A stretch of DNA of 64,000 nt from Entomohabitans teleogrylli (GTDB lineage: Bacteria; Pseudomonadota; Gammaproteobacteria; Enterobacterales; Enterobacteriaceae): assembly GCF_001484765.1 (NCBI RefSeq), contig NZ_KQ947376.1:372001-436000 (forward strand). The letters run 5' to 3'. Shown here in pieces: positions 1-8,163 of the stretch (the first letter of the stretch is position 1; each line of letters opens with the position of its first letter). Below the pieces are notes generated by a model, which saw only the letters and a list, made by a program, of their open reading frames with translations, was not told the origin of the DNA and searched no databases. A program made the translations under genes and the position numbers.

Positions 1-138
1 TTGCTGCTGTAAACCGGATAGCGTGGATTTCAGTGCTTCAAGCTGGAGTAGATATTCGCGGTCCAGCGCGATTACCTGCCGGATAAAACGTTGTTGCAGG
101 GGATATGTCGCCTCCTGTGACGCAACAGATTTAGTCAT
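1..138 (-). CDS. Partial gene, N-terminal 46 residues, unknown function
   Basis: An open frame starts with ATG at 138 on the minus strand behind a strong ribosome binding site (GGAGGAAAAC) and stays open to the window edge, so only the N-terminus is visible. The 46 residues begin MTKSVASQEA and then form a Leu/Gln/Glu-rich stretch with a heptad-like pattern that looks helical, possibly coiled coil. No family is recognisable from this piece. The plus-strand open frame over the same bases lacks a ribosome binding site and is a shadow. Confidence 0.6.
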   Translation of the reverse strand, partial: MTKSVASQEATYPLQQRFIRQVIALDREYLLQLEALKSTLSGLQQQ

Positions 139-443
139 GTTTTCCTCCCGCATACGGTGGCTATGTTATCGAACGGGTACTTTAAGTATTGTCCCGATTT
201 TGCCGATGGTGCAGTGAATTATTTTTTTAGTTTACAATAGCCTAACAAAATAATTTATAAAGAAAAAATCTATACTGTTTATAGTACTGATAACGAGAGC
301 TGATACGTGCTGGTTTTCAGACGCCAAACACCGAGGGGAATTATTTTTTCGTGTATGGTGGGCTATCCACATTTTGTAATACTGCGGATATCGGTTGTCA
401 TGGAAGCACGCCTGACTTCTGAGGCGTTAGCGTAGACAGCAAA

Positions 444-960
444 ATGAGCGATGTAACCAATCGCGTGCATCCCTGGTCGAATGGAGTTAACGCGGATTGT
501 CGTAACGGGTTTCACAAAATGGGTTGATGATTGCAGTGGCAAAGCGGATGACTCCAATGTTGGGGCGACATGTCTGGAATGGTAGGTTCGGGGAAAACTT
601 TGGTAAGCAGATAAATCCAGATTTCTACCAGAACCATTTTGGTGCGCATAATGTATATTATGTTAAATTGAGTTTGGTAGACTGTCAGCCCATGAATGAC
701 TATAAATCTGGACCTGGTTTATGGTCCCTGCTCCCCAGCGGCACATACTCATAGGGTAATCACAAATCCTTATGTGGCGCATTCTTGTTGATAAAAACTG
801 CTCGACTAACTACCAGTTATCTGTGTGGGTTCCTTCGGGCCTTACCGACTGTATTGCTAAAATTACCTTCCGGGATTTTCAGAGTCGGCGAGTTATTAAA
901 CTTTTTCTTTGGCGTAAATTGACAAAGGGCCTTCCTGTGAGGCCCTTTTTGATAACAACG
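444..960 (+). pseudogene. Decayed coding remnant spread over several frames
   Basis: Between the left-edge gene and the secreted-protein pair lie about 800 bases without an intact gene. Protein-like stretches appear in succession in different plus frames: from ATG 444 (MSDVTNRVHPWSNG), then a Cys-containing piece at about 510-575, a 76-residue piece at 524-754 and a piece at 772-960 (starting MWRILVDKNC). Stops and frame changes separate them. This is what a gene broken by several indels would look like, but no family is recognised and it may be non-coding AT-rich DNA. Bases 139-443 show nothing else. Confidence 0.25.
924..950. terminator. Hairpin terminator between converging units
   Basis: AAAGGGCC (924-931) pairs perfectly with GGCCCTTT (941-948) around a 9-base loop. 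A T run follows on the plus strand and a shorter T stretch on the minus strand. It sits 16 bases past the stop of the minus-strand secreted protein gene and could end transcription from both sides. Confidence 0.7.
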
Positions 961-965
961 ATCTT

Positions 966-1982
966 TTATTCCGCAAAGTTTGGCCCAAAAGCATCCTCGT
1001 CGAATTCAACTTCTTTCAATGACTGTTTCGCCATGTCGTTTTCACCTCCTATCTCAGTGACAATCAGCGGGAATTTACCCTGCTTTGCATACACTTGCGC
1101 TTTTTTTTCTGCTTCCGTCAATTCCTCCTTTGCACGTTGTCGAAATGCGTCTTCGTCGGCTGTGATCGAATCGATAGAGTCTCCTTTAAAGTATCGTTCA
1201 ACGCGTATGGCGCTGAAATCGGTGAACCATTCGTTAGGATCGTTGAGTCGACTTATTGCGAACAGTGCACGTTTATCTGACTTGATCAAACCACAATCCT
1301 TGACATAGGTGGTTTCCACTTTTGGGCAACTACCGAAAAATGCATCCCGGTATCCCATACCATTAGTGCCATTTTTCTGGGCTGAAAAATAGCGAAAACC
1401 AATGGCGCTCTCAGCATCGCTGGATGGTTTTCCCTCACGGTTAAGATAACTAATCAGTATCACCGCATGGCCTGAACCATTGGAGCGATTAAAATAGACA
1501 AAGTCTCCGCCCTTCGCATTTTTAAATGTCACATATTGTCCCATACCAAAGAGAACAAACGCGTCACCTATTCCGGCAGAAAATTTTCTCTTGTATTCAG
1601 GAATATTAACCAGAGAAGCATACTGAAATGCATATGGTGATATATTAAGGGCTTTGGACCCATCCAGGACTTGCCCCTTAAGTAGCTTAGAACTTACCGG
1701 ATTTCCCTCTCTATCTTTAGCCATGGCCAGTGTCCTGATCAGTACTTCAAACACTGCAGCAACGCACATAGTGCTTGTTCCACCGGTTGAACGGAAGGTG
1801 TAATCTCCATATTTCAGATCTTCGGTATAACGGCTGTTCAGGCTATAACCAAGCCCTGATTTATTCCTGGCTAGCCACTCTACAGTAGTGATGATTTGCT
1901 GATTATAATCCGCTGCGTAAACAGGTAGAGATGGAACAGTAAACACAACAAAAAGGCACAAAAGCGATGGTTTGCGATTCAT
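966..1982 (-). CDS. Secreted Cys/His hydrolase-like protein (NlpC/P60- or CHAP-like layout)
   Basis: A 338-residue protein with a signal peptide (hydrophobic 7-20, likely cleavage after VYA at 23). Cys73 lies at the start of a predicted helix (STMCVAAVFEVL), followed by GGDFVYF (158-163) and the GSGHAVILISYL segment with His172. This order, Cys in a helix, then a GDFV strand, then His in a strand, is the usual layout of NlpC/P60 and CHAP cysteine peptidases or amidases; the assignment is by pattern, not family match. The C-terminal third is charged and probably helical. The gene lies 21 bases downstream of the metalloprotease gene on the same strand, so the two are likely cotranscribed. Substrate unknown. 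Confidence 0.5.
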   Translation of the reverse strand: MNRKPSLLCLFVVFTVPSLPVYAADYNQQIITTVEWLARNKSGLGYSLNSRYTEDLKYGDYTFRSTGGTSTMCVAAVFEVLIRTLAMAKDREGNPVSSKLLKGQVLDGSKALNISPYAFQYASLVNIPEYKRKFSAGIGDAFVLFGMGQYVTFKNAKGGDFVYFNRSNGSGHAVILISYLNREGKPSSDAESAIGFRYFSAQKNGTNGMGYRDAFFGSCPKVETTYVKDCGLIKSDKRALFAISRLNDPNEWFTDFSAIRVERYFKGDSIDSITADEDAFRQRAKEELTEAEKKAQVYAKQGKFPLIVTEIGGENDMAKQSLKEVEFDEDAFGPNFAE

Positions 1983-2003
1983 AATAGTGATCCTGATGAG
2001 ATT

Positions 2004-3692
2004 TTAATTTCCGGGCATAAGGCCCTGATTCGCTGTTGCCCGGTATTTCCAGCGTTTGTCTGTTGCATTATTTAACATCGTAAGGCTGTCTGCGGACACG
2101 CATTCATTTTCGCTATCAGTACGACCCTTCATGATATCTCTGTATGCCAGGCCGATATCCTCCGGGTGGCGTAGTCCAAACCAATGCCCGACTTCATGGA
2201 GAATGACTAAATTTATTTGGTAAGGTGTGCTGCTATTACCACTGCCCTTAAGTATCGGCGTGCTGGCGGGTACTCCTGGGATCCAGTAAGAATATTGTGC
2301 AGTAACTTGTATGTTCCCTCCCGGGATAGCACATGCTATGGCACCTTCGCCACAACTGGTCCAGTCTTTGGTGATGATAAGCTCCGGGGTTATTTCTGTG
2401 GGCAGAACTGCTTTCCCCGGGCAAAGATATCCCTGGGCAAAACTAATCCAGTCAGGTGTAGGCGTGGTTGTTATCTGGCATAGCTCTTGTTTCAGGACGT
2501 TGTCTTGATCAATTTGTTCATACCCAACGATGTAGCTTCCTGCCTGCCAGTAACCAGGGGCGTGTTGATAACGCTGCATCTCTGCTGGCTGGATATGTGA
2601 TAAATCATAGTCTAGCGCATTGTTTTTATTACGGGACATGTCACGGAGGCGATTGGCAGCACGCATGTCCAGCCAGATTTGGTCTGCGGTACGAATCACT
2701 ACCAGCGAATTGCCTGAACAACGTGCGCAACCCGATCTCCATAGCGAAATTGCCTGTATAAAAGCGATTGAAATACCATTAAGACATTGACGGTCGCAAC
2801 GTTCAGTCTCATCAGTGACTTTAATATTCAGACCCGACAGGCGTGCTGCCGGAATAATATTGGATATGCGTTTTTCCTGAGATTCACCAATCGTCGCCCG
2901 ACCGGTATTAAATAATCCCAGAGGTGCCGGTAATGTCGTTTTATCGGGATTTTGTGGTATTGCATAGTGGCAGTATAAGCTGATGTCGGGGTCAATCCTT
3001 CCCACCGTTAGTGAGTTTTGGAACAATGATTCAGTCCATACTCCTTTACTATGTGGAGACGCTTTGACAGTCCCATAAATTACCTGACCATCTTCGCGGG
3101 TAGCAATTAACTGATGCGTTCCCGGCCAAATAAAAAGCAGCGAGCCGGCCTTGCCTAATTTCACCTTTGTTGTCGACGTAATGAGCGACACTTCAGCGCC
3201 ATCCAGAGAGTCAGGTAGTTCAACAACACTGACCTCATTGCTGCGGATAGCCGGCCATCCGGCATCACTCATACTCATTCCGTCTTGCCGGGCAAGACGC
3301 GACGCTATCGTTTCGATATCAATAGGAGATACTTGCAAATCCTGAAAGAAGCTATTAATGACGGCATTCAGAACGCTGGCTTCAGGGATGGTTTTTTTAC
3401 ATCGAGGTGGCTCTGACCAACAAAAATTTGCGCTAAAGTTTTCAGCGTCTGAAATAATTTCCGTGGTTATTTTGGGGTCGACAAGGAACCCTTCATTTTT
3501 AGATATGTTTTTAACTTCCTTGTGAATTTGCTTGCTAAGCTCCTCGTGATCTGAGTTTGCATTAGCCTGAGAAATAACGGATATATTAAATAATAATCCT
3601 GGCGCCATAAGGCTAAACAATAAATAACCAACAATACGATGTCGGAAGGTGTGCCCGGAAGGCGAATTGTATTTTAATTCAGAATTAAGCAT
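2004..3692 (-). CDS. Secreted metzincin-type zinc metalloprotease
   Basis: A 562-residue protein with a hydrophobic export segment at about 19-43. The zinc motif HEVGHWFGLRH (499-509) matches HExxHxxGxxH of metzincins, with His499, His503 and His509 as ligands and Glu500 as base; YRDIMKG (517-523) supplies the Met-turn (Met521). The roughly 450 residues before the catalytic core are unusually long and Cys-rich (Cys91, 98, 299, 303, 322, 325, 405, 424, 447, 454), suggesting disulfides. The N-terminal domain is not recognised. First gene of a two-gene unit with the Cys/His hydrolase-like gene. The local DNA is more AT-rich than the metabolic genes to the right, consistent with acquisition. Could act as a secreted toxin or envelope protease; the target is unknown. 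Confidence 0.8.
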   Translation of the reverse strand: MLNSELKYNSPSGHTFRHRIVGYLLFSLMAPGLLFNISVISQANANSDHEELSKQIHKEVKNISKNEGFLVDPKITTEIISDAENFSANFCWSEPPRCKKTIPEASVLNAVINSFFQDLQVSPIDIETIASRLARQDGMSMSDAGWPAIRSNEVSVVELPDSLDGAEVSLITSTTKVKLGKAGSLLFIWPGTHQLIATREDGQVIYGTVKASPHSKGVWTESLFQNSLTVGRIDPDISLYCHYAIPQNPDKTTLPAPLGLFNTGRATIGESQEKRISNIIPAARLSGLNIKVTDETERCDRQCLNGISIAFIQAISLWRSGCARCSGNSLVVIRTADQIWLDMRAANRLRDMSRNKNNALDYDLSHIQPAEMQRYQHAPGYWQAGSYIVGYEQIDQDNVLKQELCQITTTPTPDWISFAQGYLCPGKAVLPTEITPELIITKDWTSCGEGAIACAIPGGNIQVTAQYSYWIPGVPASTPILKGSGNSSTPYQINLVILHEVGHWFGLRHPEDIGLAYRDIMKGRTDSENECVSADSLTMLNNATDKRWKYRATANQGLMPGN

Positions 3693-3863
3693 TTCACAGC
3701 CCCCGCATGTAACATGTCGACAGCGCTGCGATTAAGTGTATCCTGGAAAAGTGCGGGCTGCCATTTTCCATTTTTCCCGAAATCCCGGTAAAACAGTAAA
3801 CGTGCTTAAAAATGCCAGAATATATTAAATAGCATATTCAGGCTTCCCTGCCCTTGCCTCTCG

Positions 3864-5510
3864 TCAATCATTAAACTGCGGGTGGAGGAATTTCCACGGG
3901 CTGCTGTCGCTGCCGCGCGCTACCGCTACTTCAATTAACACCGGTTTATCGGCGGCGAATGCTTGTTCCAGCGCCTGGCGCAGCATTTGCGGCGTGGTGA
4001 CGCGTATCCCCTGCACGCCGAAAGCTTCCGCGAACTTCACGAAATCCGGATTTACCAGCTCAGAACCAATAAAACGGCCGGCGAAGCTCTGCTGCTGATC
4101 GCGGTAAACATTGCCATAGGACTGGTTATTGAATACCACGGTGACCAGATTAATGTTGTACTGCACTGCCGTTGCCAGCTCCTGAGCGGCAAACATAAAA
4201 CCGCCATCGCCGCAGATAGACAATACCGCTTTGCCGGGATTGGCTACTTTAACCCCCAGCGCCGTCGGGAAGCCGTAACCGAGAGTTCCCTGATGGCCGG
4301 AGGAAATAAAAGTGCGCGGCTGGTACATCGGTAAACCAAAGATAGCGGTAAATCCGACCTGTGATACCTCGTCAATGAAGATCCCATCGCGCGGTAGTAC
4401 TTCGCGAATTGCCTGTAAATAACTGACCTGCGGCTGGATTTTCTCAATGGCTGCGGCGGCGATTTCTTTGGTTTCCGCCAGCGTCTGGTCGCGTCGCGGC
4501 GGTGTCCCGGTTGCGCTAACGGCGCTAATCAATGCCCGGGCGCCGTCAGACGCGTCGCTGATGATATTGATATCCGCCTTCAGGCGTCGCACTTCGCCGG
4601 CATCAATATCAATGCGTATAATTTTCAGCCCCCGCGGACGGTAATTCCAGCGAATATCCAGCAGCTCAAAGCGTGAACCGATCACAATCGCCACATCGGT
4701 CTGCGGCCAGAGACGCGCCCCGGAAACCACGTTGAACCCCAGCGGATGATCGTCAGCCATAATCCCCCGGCCGCCGCGGAAACTGACCACCGGCGCGCCA
4801 AGAGTTTCGGCCAGCTCCCTCACCTCCGGCGCAGCCCCTGAAGCGCCGCTGCCGACAAATATCATCGGCGCCCGGCAGCTCTGGAGAAGTTTCGCTGCCG
4901 CGTCGATAGCATCAGTATCTACCGGCGGTTTCGGTTTCCGCGCCAGCGGCGCAACACCATCCACCCGCGCCGTACGGGTGAAGAAATCCCATCCTGCCTG
5001 TAGCGCCACCACCCCTTGTCTGCCGGACGTCATCTCCTGAAACGCGCGGGCAACCAGCCACGGCGCGTCGCAGGGCTGCTCAATGTGGGCACTCCACTTT
5101 CCGATATGGCCGAGGATATCAAGCTGACGTGGTAGCTCATGTAGCTGACCGCGCCCACGGTCTTTGTAAGCGGATTCGACATCGCCGGTCAGAGCCAGTA
5201 CCGGTGCGTTACAGCCATGGGCGGTTAACAGCGCCGCACTGGCGTTAAGAATACCTGGCCCCGGGACCACGGCACATACCCCGGGGTGTCCGGTAGATCG
5301 GGCATAGCCGTAGGCCATATAGGCGCTGGTTTGTTCATGCCGGGCGCCAATCGTGCGAATTGCCTCGCTGTGGCGCGCTAAGGCATCGGTCAGGCCATAA
5401 ATTTGCGCGCCGGGTAAGGCAAACACAGTATCCACCTGGTGGTGTTTCAGGCCATTAACGACAGCATCCCCGCCCGTCATATGCTGCGGCGTATTCTGGT
5501 CATTATTCAT
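3864..5510 (-). CDS. ThDP-dependent acetolactate synthase-like enzyme
   Basis: A 548-residue enzyme of the thiamine diphosphate decarboxylase/carboligase family. Catalytic Glu59 sits in ARHEQTSAY; the ThDP motif runs from GDG (434-436) to NN (461-462) with the standard 24-residue spacing. Length and layout fit acetolactate synthase-type large subunits, but no small subunit is adjacent. I start at ATG 5510 because GAGG lies just upstream; an in-frame ATG at 5606 would add 32 unlikely residues. It lies downstream of a LysR gene on the same strand and close to an aromatic ring-cleavage gene and permease, so a role in 2-oxo-acid or aryl-oxo-acid breakdown is possible. The specific substrate cannot be read from sequence. 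Confidence 0.8.
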   Translation of the reverse strand: MNNDQNTPQHMTGGDAVVNGLKHHQVDTVFALPGAQIYGLTDALARHSEAIRTIGARHEQTSAYMAYGYARSTGHPGVCAVVPGPGILNASAALLTAHGCNAPVLALTGDVESAYKDRGRGQLHELPRQLDILGHIGKWSAHIEQPCDAPWLVARAFQEMTSGRQGVVALQAGWDFFTRTARVDGVAPLARKPKPPVDTDAIDAAAKLLQSCRAPMIFVGSGASGAAPEVRELAETLGAPVVSFRGGRGIMADDHPLGFNVVSGARLWPQTDVAIVIGSRFELLDIRWNYRPRGLKIIRIDIDAGEVRRLKADINIISDASDGARALISAVSATGTPPRRDQTLAETKEIAAAAIEKIQPQVSYLQAIREVLPRDGIFIDEVSQVGFTAIFGLPMYQPRTFISSGHQGTLGYGFPTALGVKVANPGKAVLSICGDGGFMFAAQELATAVQYNINLVTVVFNNQSYGNVYRDQQQSFAGRFIGSELVNPDFVKFAEAFGVQGIRVTTPQMLRQALEQAFAADKPVLIEVAVARGSDSSPWKFLHPQFND

Positions 5511-5752
5511 ATTAAAATCCTCATTCATGATTAGCGGCCGGTGAATATTATTTTGGCGCGTAATGCACTTCCCTGTGCTCACTGGCTGATGAGTAAATTC
5601 CGTCATTAAATAAATAATCGGTTTCCTGATGTCCTTTGGATAATTAATTTACGGTGCTGATGGCGTGGTAAAAAATATTCCTCCGGATATCCATCATCAC
5701 GTTAGCAGTCGTCGGCGCCGGCGAACATGTCGGTCCGGGAATAGTTGCCATG

Positions 5753-6721
5753 TCAATATGACATGCTTTGACGCCCGGGATTTAACGACGCTGACGCCTG
5801 GCAGTGCCGATAGACAAACTGCCGAAACCACTGATGTTCCGGGGAGTTATGAGTGCGGCGATGCCAGACAACCCAATAGCGAAAACACCAGGCGGCGAAA
5901 TCCAGTGGCCGCCAGGTTAATGGCCGAGTTCCAACACTGTGCTCCAGTAAATATCGGGGGATGGTTAACAGGTTGTCTGATTGCGCGGCCACGTCCAGCG
6001 CTGCGGAAAAAAACGGCACCGACAGACGAATAACCCTGCTGACCTGCTGCTGTTTCAGGTAATTATCAATAAAACTGTCTTTATCACCGCCGCCGCTAAT
6101 TTTAATATGCGACCAGTTAAGATAATCGCTAAGGGTAATTTTTTCCGCGCTGGCGAGTGGGTGATCGCGACGTAAACAACAGACCGGAATATCATCGCCG
6201 ATTGTTCGGCCATGAAATTCCGGCGGCGCATCTTCAACCAGCGTGGTGGCGAGGTCCACCTTACCGCTGGACAGCCAGTCATAACGATTGGGTTGCCAGG
6301 TCAGATAATCAATGCAAACCCCCGGCGCGACTTGCCCGAGGTGACGAATTAAGTCCGGCAGAATGTGGGTGGCAACATAATCGGAGGCAGCGATAGAGAA
6401 CCGGCGAGTACAGCTCCCGGGATCGAAGGTCAACGGCTGCGCCAGCGAGTCGAGATTTTGTAATATCTGGTTCAGCGGGGCGAGCAGCGCACTGGCTTTA
6501 TCCGTTAACAGAAACTGTTTCCCCTGGCGAACCAGCAACGGATCATCAAAGGCGGCACGATAATGGGCCAACTGGCGGCTGAGAACCGACTGGCTGCTGC
6601 CCATGGTCGCGGCGGCGTGGGTCAGGTTGCGCTGTTCAAGAATAACCAGCAGGGTTTTCAACTGGGTAATACTCAATGAGGAGAACAGTGAATTCATGCG
6701 TTTCTCGCTTTCGCTTATCAT
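5753..6721 (-). CDS. LysR-family transcriptional regulator
   Basis: A 322-residue LTTR (314 if it starts at the internal ATG 6697, which better matches the usual N-terminus). The winged helix-turn-helix is near the start (ITQLKTLLVILEQRNLTHAA, then SQSVLSRQLAHY), followed by the substrate-binding domain. It is divergent from the dioxygenase-permease pair and upstream of the ThDP gene in the same direction, so it most likely controls one or both. A perfect inverted repeat in the shared upstream region (6830-6869) is the obvious candidate operator. The inducer is unknown; an aromatic acid is plausible from context. Confidence 0.9.
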   Translation of the reverse strand: MISESEKRMNSLFSSLSITQLKTLLVILEQRNLTHAAATMGSSQSVLSRQLAHYRAAFDDPLLVRQGKQFLLTDKASALLAPLNQILQNLDSLAQPLTFDPGSCTRRFSIAASDYVATHILPDLIRHLGQVAPGVCIDYLTWQPNRYDWLSSGKVDLATTLVEDAPPEFHGRTIGDDIPVCCLRRDHPLASAEKITLSDYLNWSHIKISGGGDKDSFIDNYLKQQQVSRVIRLSVPFFSAALDVAAQSDNLLTIPRYLLEHSVGTRPLTWRPLDFAAWCFRYWVVWHRRTHNSPEHQWFRQFVYRHCQASASLNPGRQSMSY

Positions 6722-6829
6722 TAGTTAAACCACAATGTCCTCATTTTTAGCGCAGACCAACACTATTAACATATTAATAATCTGGTCTGGATCACAAATC
6801 AGAGAAGCGGTTTTTTTACACATTTATTC

Positions 6830-6869
6830 GATAAATTGCTAATACAATGAAATTCAGCATCAATTTATC
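6830..6869. promoter_or_regulatory. Inverted repeat, candidate LysR operator
   Basis: GATAAATTG (6830-6838) is repeated inverted as CAATTTATC (6861-6869), perfect 9-base arms with centres 31 bases apart, about three helical turns. It lies in the 351-base region between the LysR gene (start 6721) and the dioxygenase (start 7073), where LTTR sites normally sit. Apart from this and AT-rich promoter-like DNA, no other feature was seen in that region. Confidence 0.5.
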
Positions 6870-7072
6870 TTTACAACCCTCCGCCCTGCCCGGATTAATT
6901 TTAAATAAACTGGCTTGATATCGCCCGGATAAAGGCTTAAATAAATTAAAACGTTAATATCTTAATAAAGCCATAATAAACCCATGGGCAATGTGTCCGC
7001 GGCTGGCTGTGGCCTGTCGCCGTGGTGCAAATTGCGCTGATATGCACATCGATAACCCTGAGAGACCCTACA

Positions 7073-8146
7073 ATGACGATTGAAAATGTAATAGCCACTG
7101 TACCGGCGCCGGATATTTTGCGCTGTGCTTATATGGAGATACAGGTTACCGACCTGCGGACCGCCCGCGAATTCTATGTCGATATTCTCGGCCTGACGGT
7201 CACCGCAGAAGACGACCAGCATATTTACCTGCGCTCCATTGAGGAGTTTATTCACCATAACCTCGTTCTGCGCCAGGGGCCGATTGCCGCCGTGGCGGCC
7301 TTCTCTTTCCGGGTGCGTAGTCCGGAAGATGTCGACAGGGCCGAGGCCTGGTTTCGGGCCAGGGGATGCCGGACCGAGCGCCGCAAAAACGGATTCACCC
7401 GCGGGACAGGCGATTCCGTACGCGTTGAAGATCCGCTCGGCTTCCCCTATGAGTTTTTCCACGATGTTCAACATGTTGAACGCCTGACATGGCGCTATGA
7501 TCTCCATACCCCCGGCGCGCTGGTGCGCCTCGACCACTTTAATCAGATTACCCCGGATGTGCCGCAGGCAGTGGCATATATCCAGTCCCTCGGCTTTCAG
7601 GTTACGGAACAGATCCGCGATCAACAGGGAGTGATTTACGCCGCCTGGATGCGCCGAAAACAAACGGTACATGATACCGCCATGACCGGCGGCGCCGGTC
7701 CGCGCATGCACCACATCGCCTTCTCAACCCATGAGAAGCACAATATCCTGGCGATTTGCGACAAGCTGGGCGCGCTGCGTAAATCAGACCTGATTGAGCG
7801 CGGTCCCGGTCGCCACGGGGTTTCTAATGCCTTCTATCTCTACCTGCGCGATCCTGACGGCCATCGTATTGAGATCTACACCCAGGACTATTACACCGGC
7901 GATCCGGACAACCCGGTGATGAGCTGGGATGTACACGACAACCAGCGCCGCGACTGGTGGGGTAATCCGGTGGTCGCGAGCTGGTATACCGAAGGTTCGC
8001 TGGTTCTGGATCTGGATGGCAACCCCCAGCCGGTCACAGAGCGCAGCGAGCCGAGCGAAATGGCGGTCACTATCGGCGCCGATGGCTTCTCTTACACCCG
8101 TAAAGACGATGTTCTGGAAGGTTTCCGGCTCGGCAACAACCTGTAA
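7073..8146 (+). CDS. Extradiol dioxygenase, homoprotocatechuate 2,3-dioxygenase type
   Basis: A 357-residue type I (vicinal oxygen chelate) extradiol dioxygenase. Counting from ATG 7073, the metal ligands fall at His155 (VRLDHFNQIT), His214 (RMHHIAF) and Glu267 (HRIEIYTQDYY), the same numbers I recall for Brevibacterium homoprotocatechuate 2,3-dioxygenase, which cleaves 3,4-dihydroxyphenylacetate at the meta position. It is not the LigB-type HpaD usual in enteric hpa operons. Two VOC modules (about 15-130 and 150-270) precede a C-terminal lid (DWWGNPVVASWYTEGS). The upstream in-frame start at 7022 lacks a ribosome binding site. A permease gene follows after 17 bases. None of the usual downstream ring-fission genes is present here. 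Confidence 0.85.
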   Translation: MTIENVIATVPAPDILRCAYMEIQVTDLRTAREFYVDILGLTVTAEDDQHIYLRSIEEFIHHNLVLRQGPIAAVAAFSFRVRSPEDVDRAEAWFRARGCRTERRKNGFTRGTGDSVRVEDPLGFPYEFFHDVQHVERLTWRYDLHTPGALVRLDHFNQITPDVPQAVAYIQSLGFQVTEQIRDQQGVIYAAWMRRKQTVHDTAMTGGAGPRMHHIAFSTHEKHNILAICDKLGALRKSDLIERGPGRHGVSNAFYLYLRDPDGHRIEIYTQDYYTGDPDNPVMSWDVHDNQRRDWWGNPVVASWYTEGSLVLDLDGNPQPVTERSEPSEMAVTIGADGFSYTRKDDVLEGFRLGNNL

Positions 8147-8163
8147 CGGTCGAGGAGAGAAGT

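Noticed and set aside
23-217. Plus-strand 64-codon frame at the left edge
   Set aside because: Lies opposite the partial minus-strand gene, which has a strong ribosome binding site; the plus frame has none.
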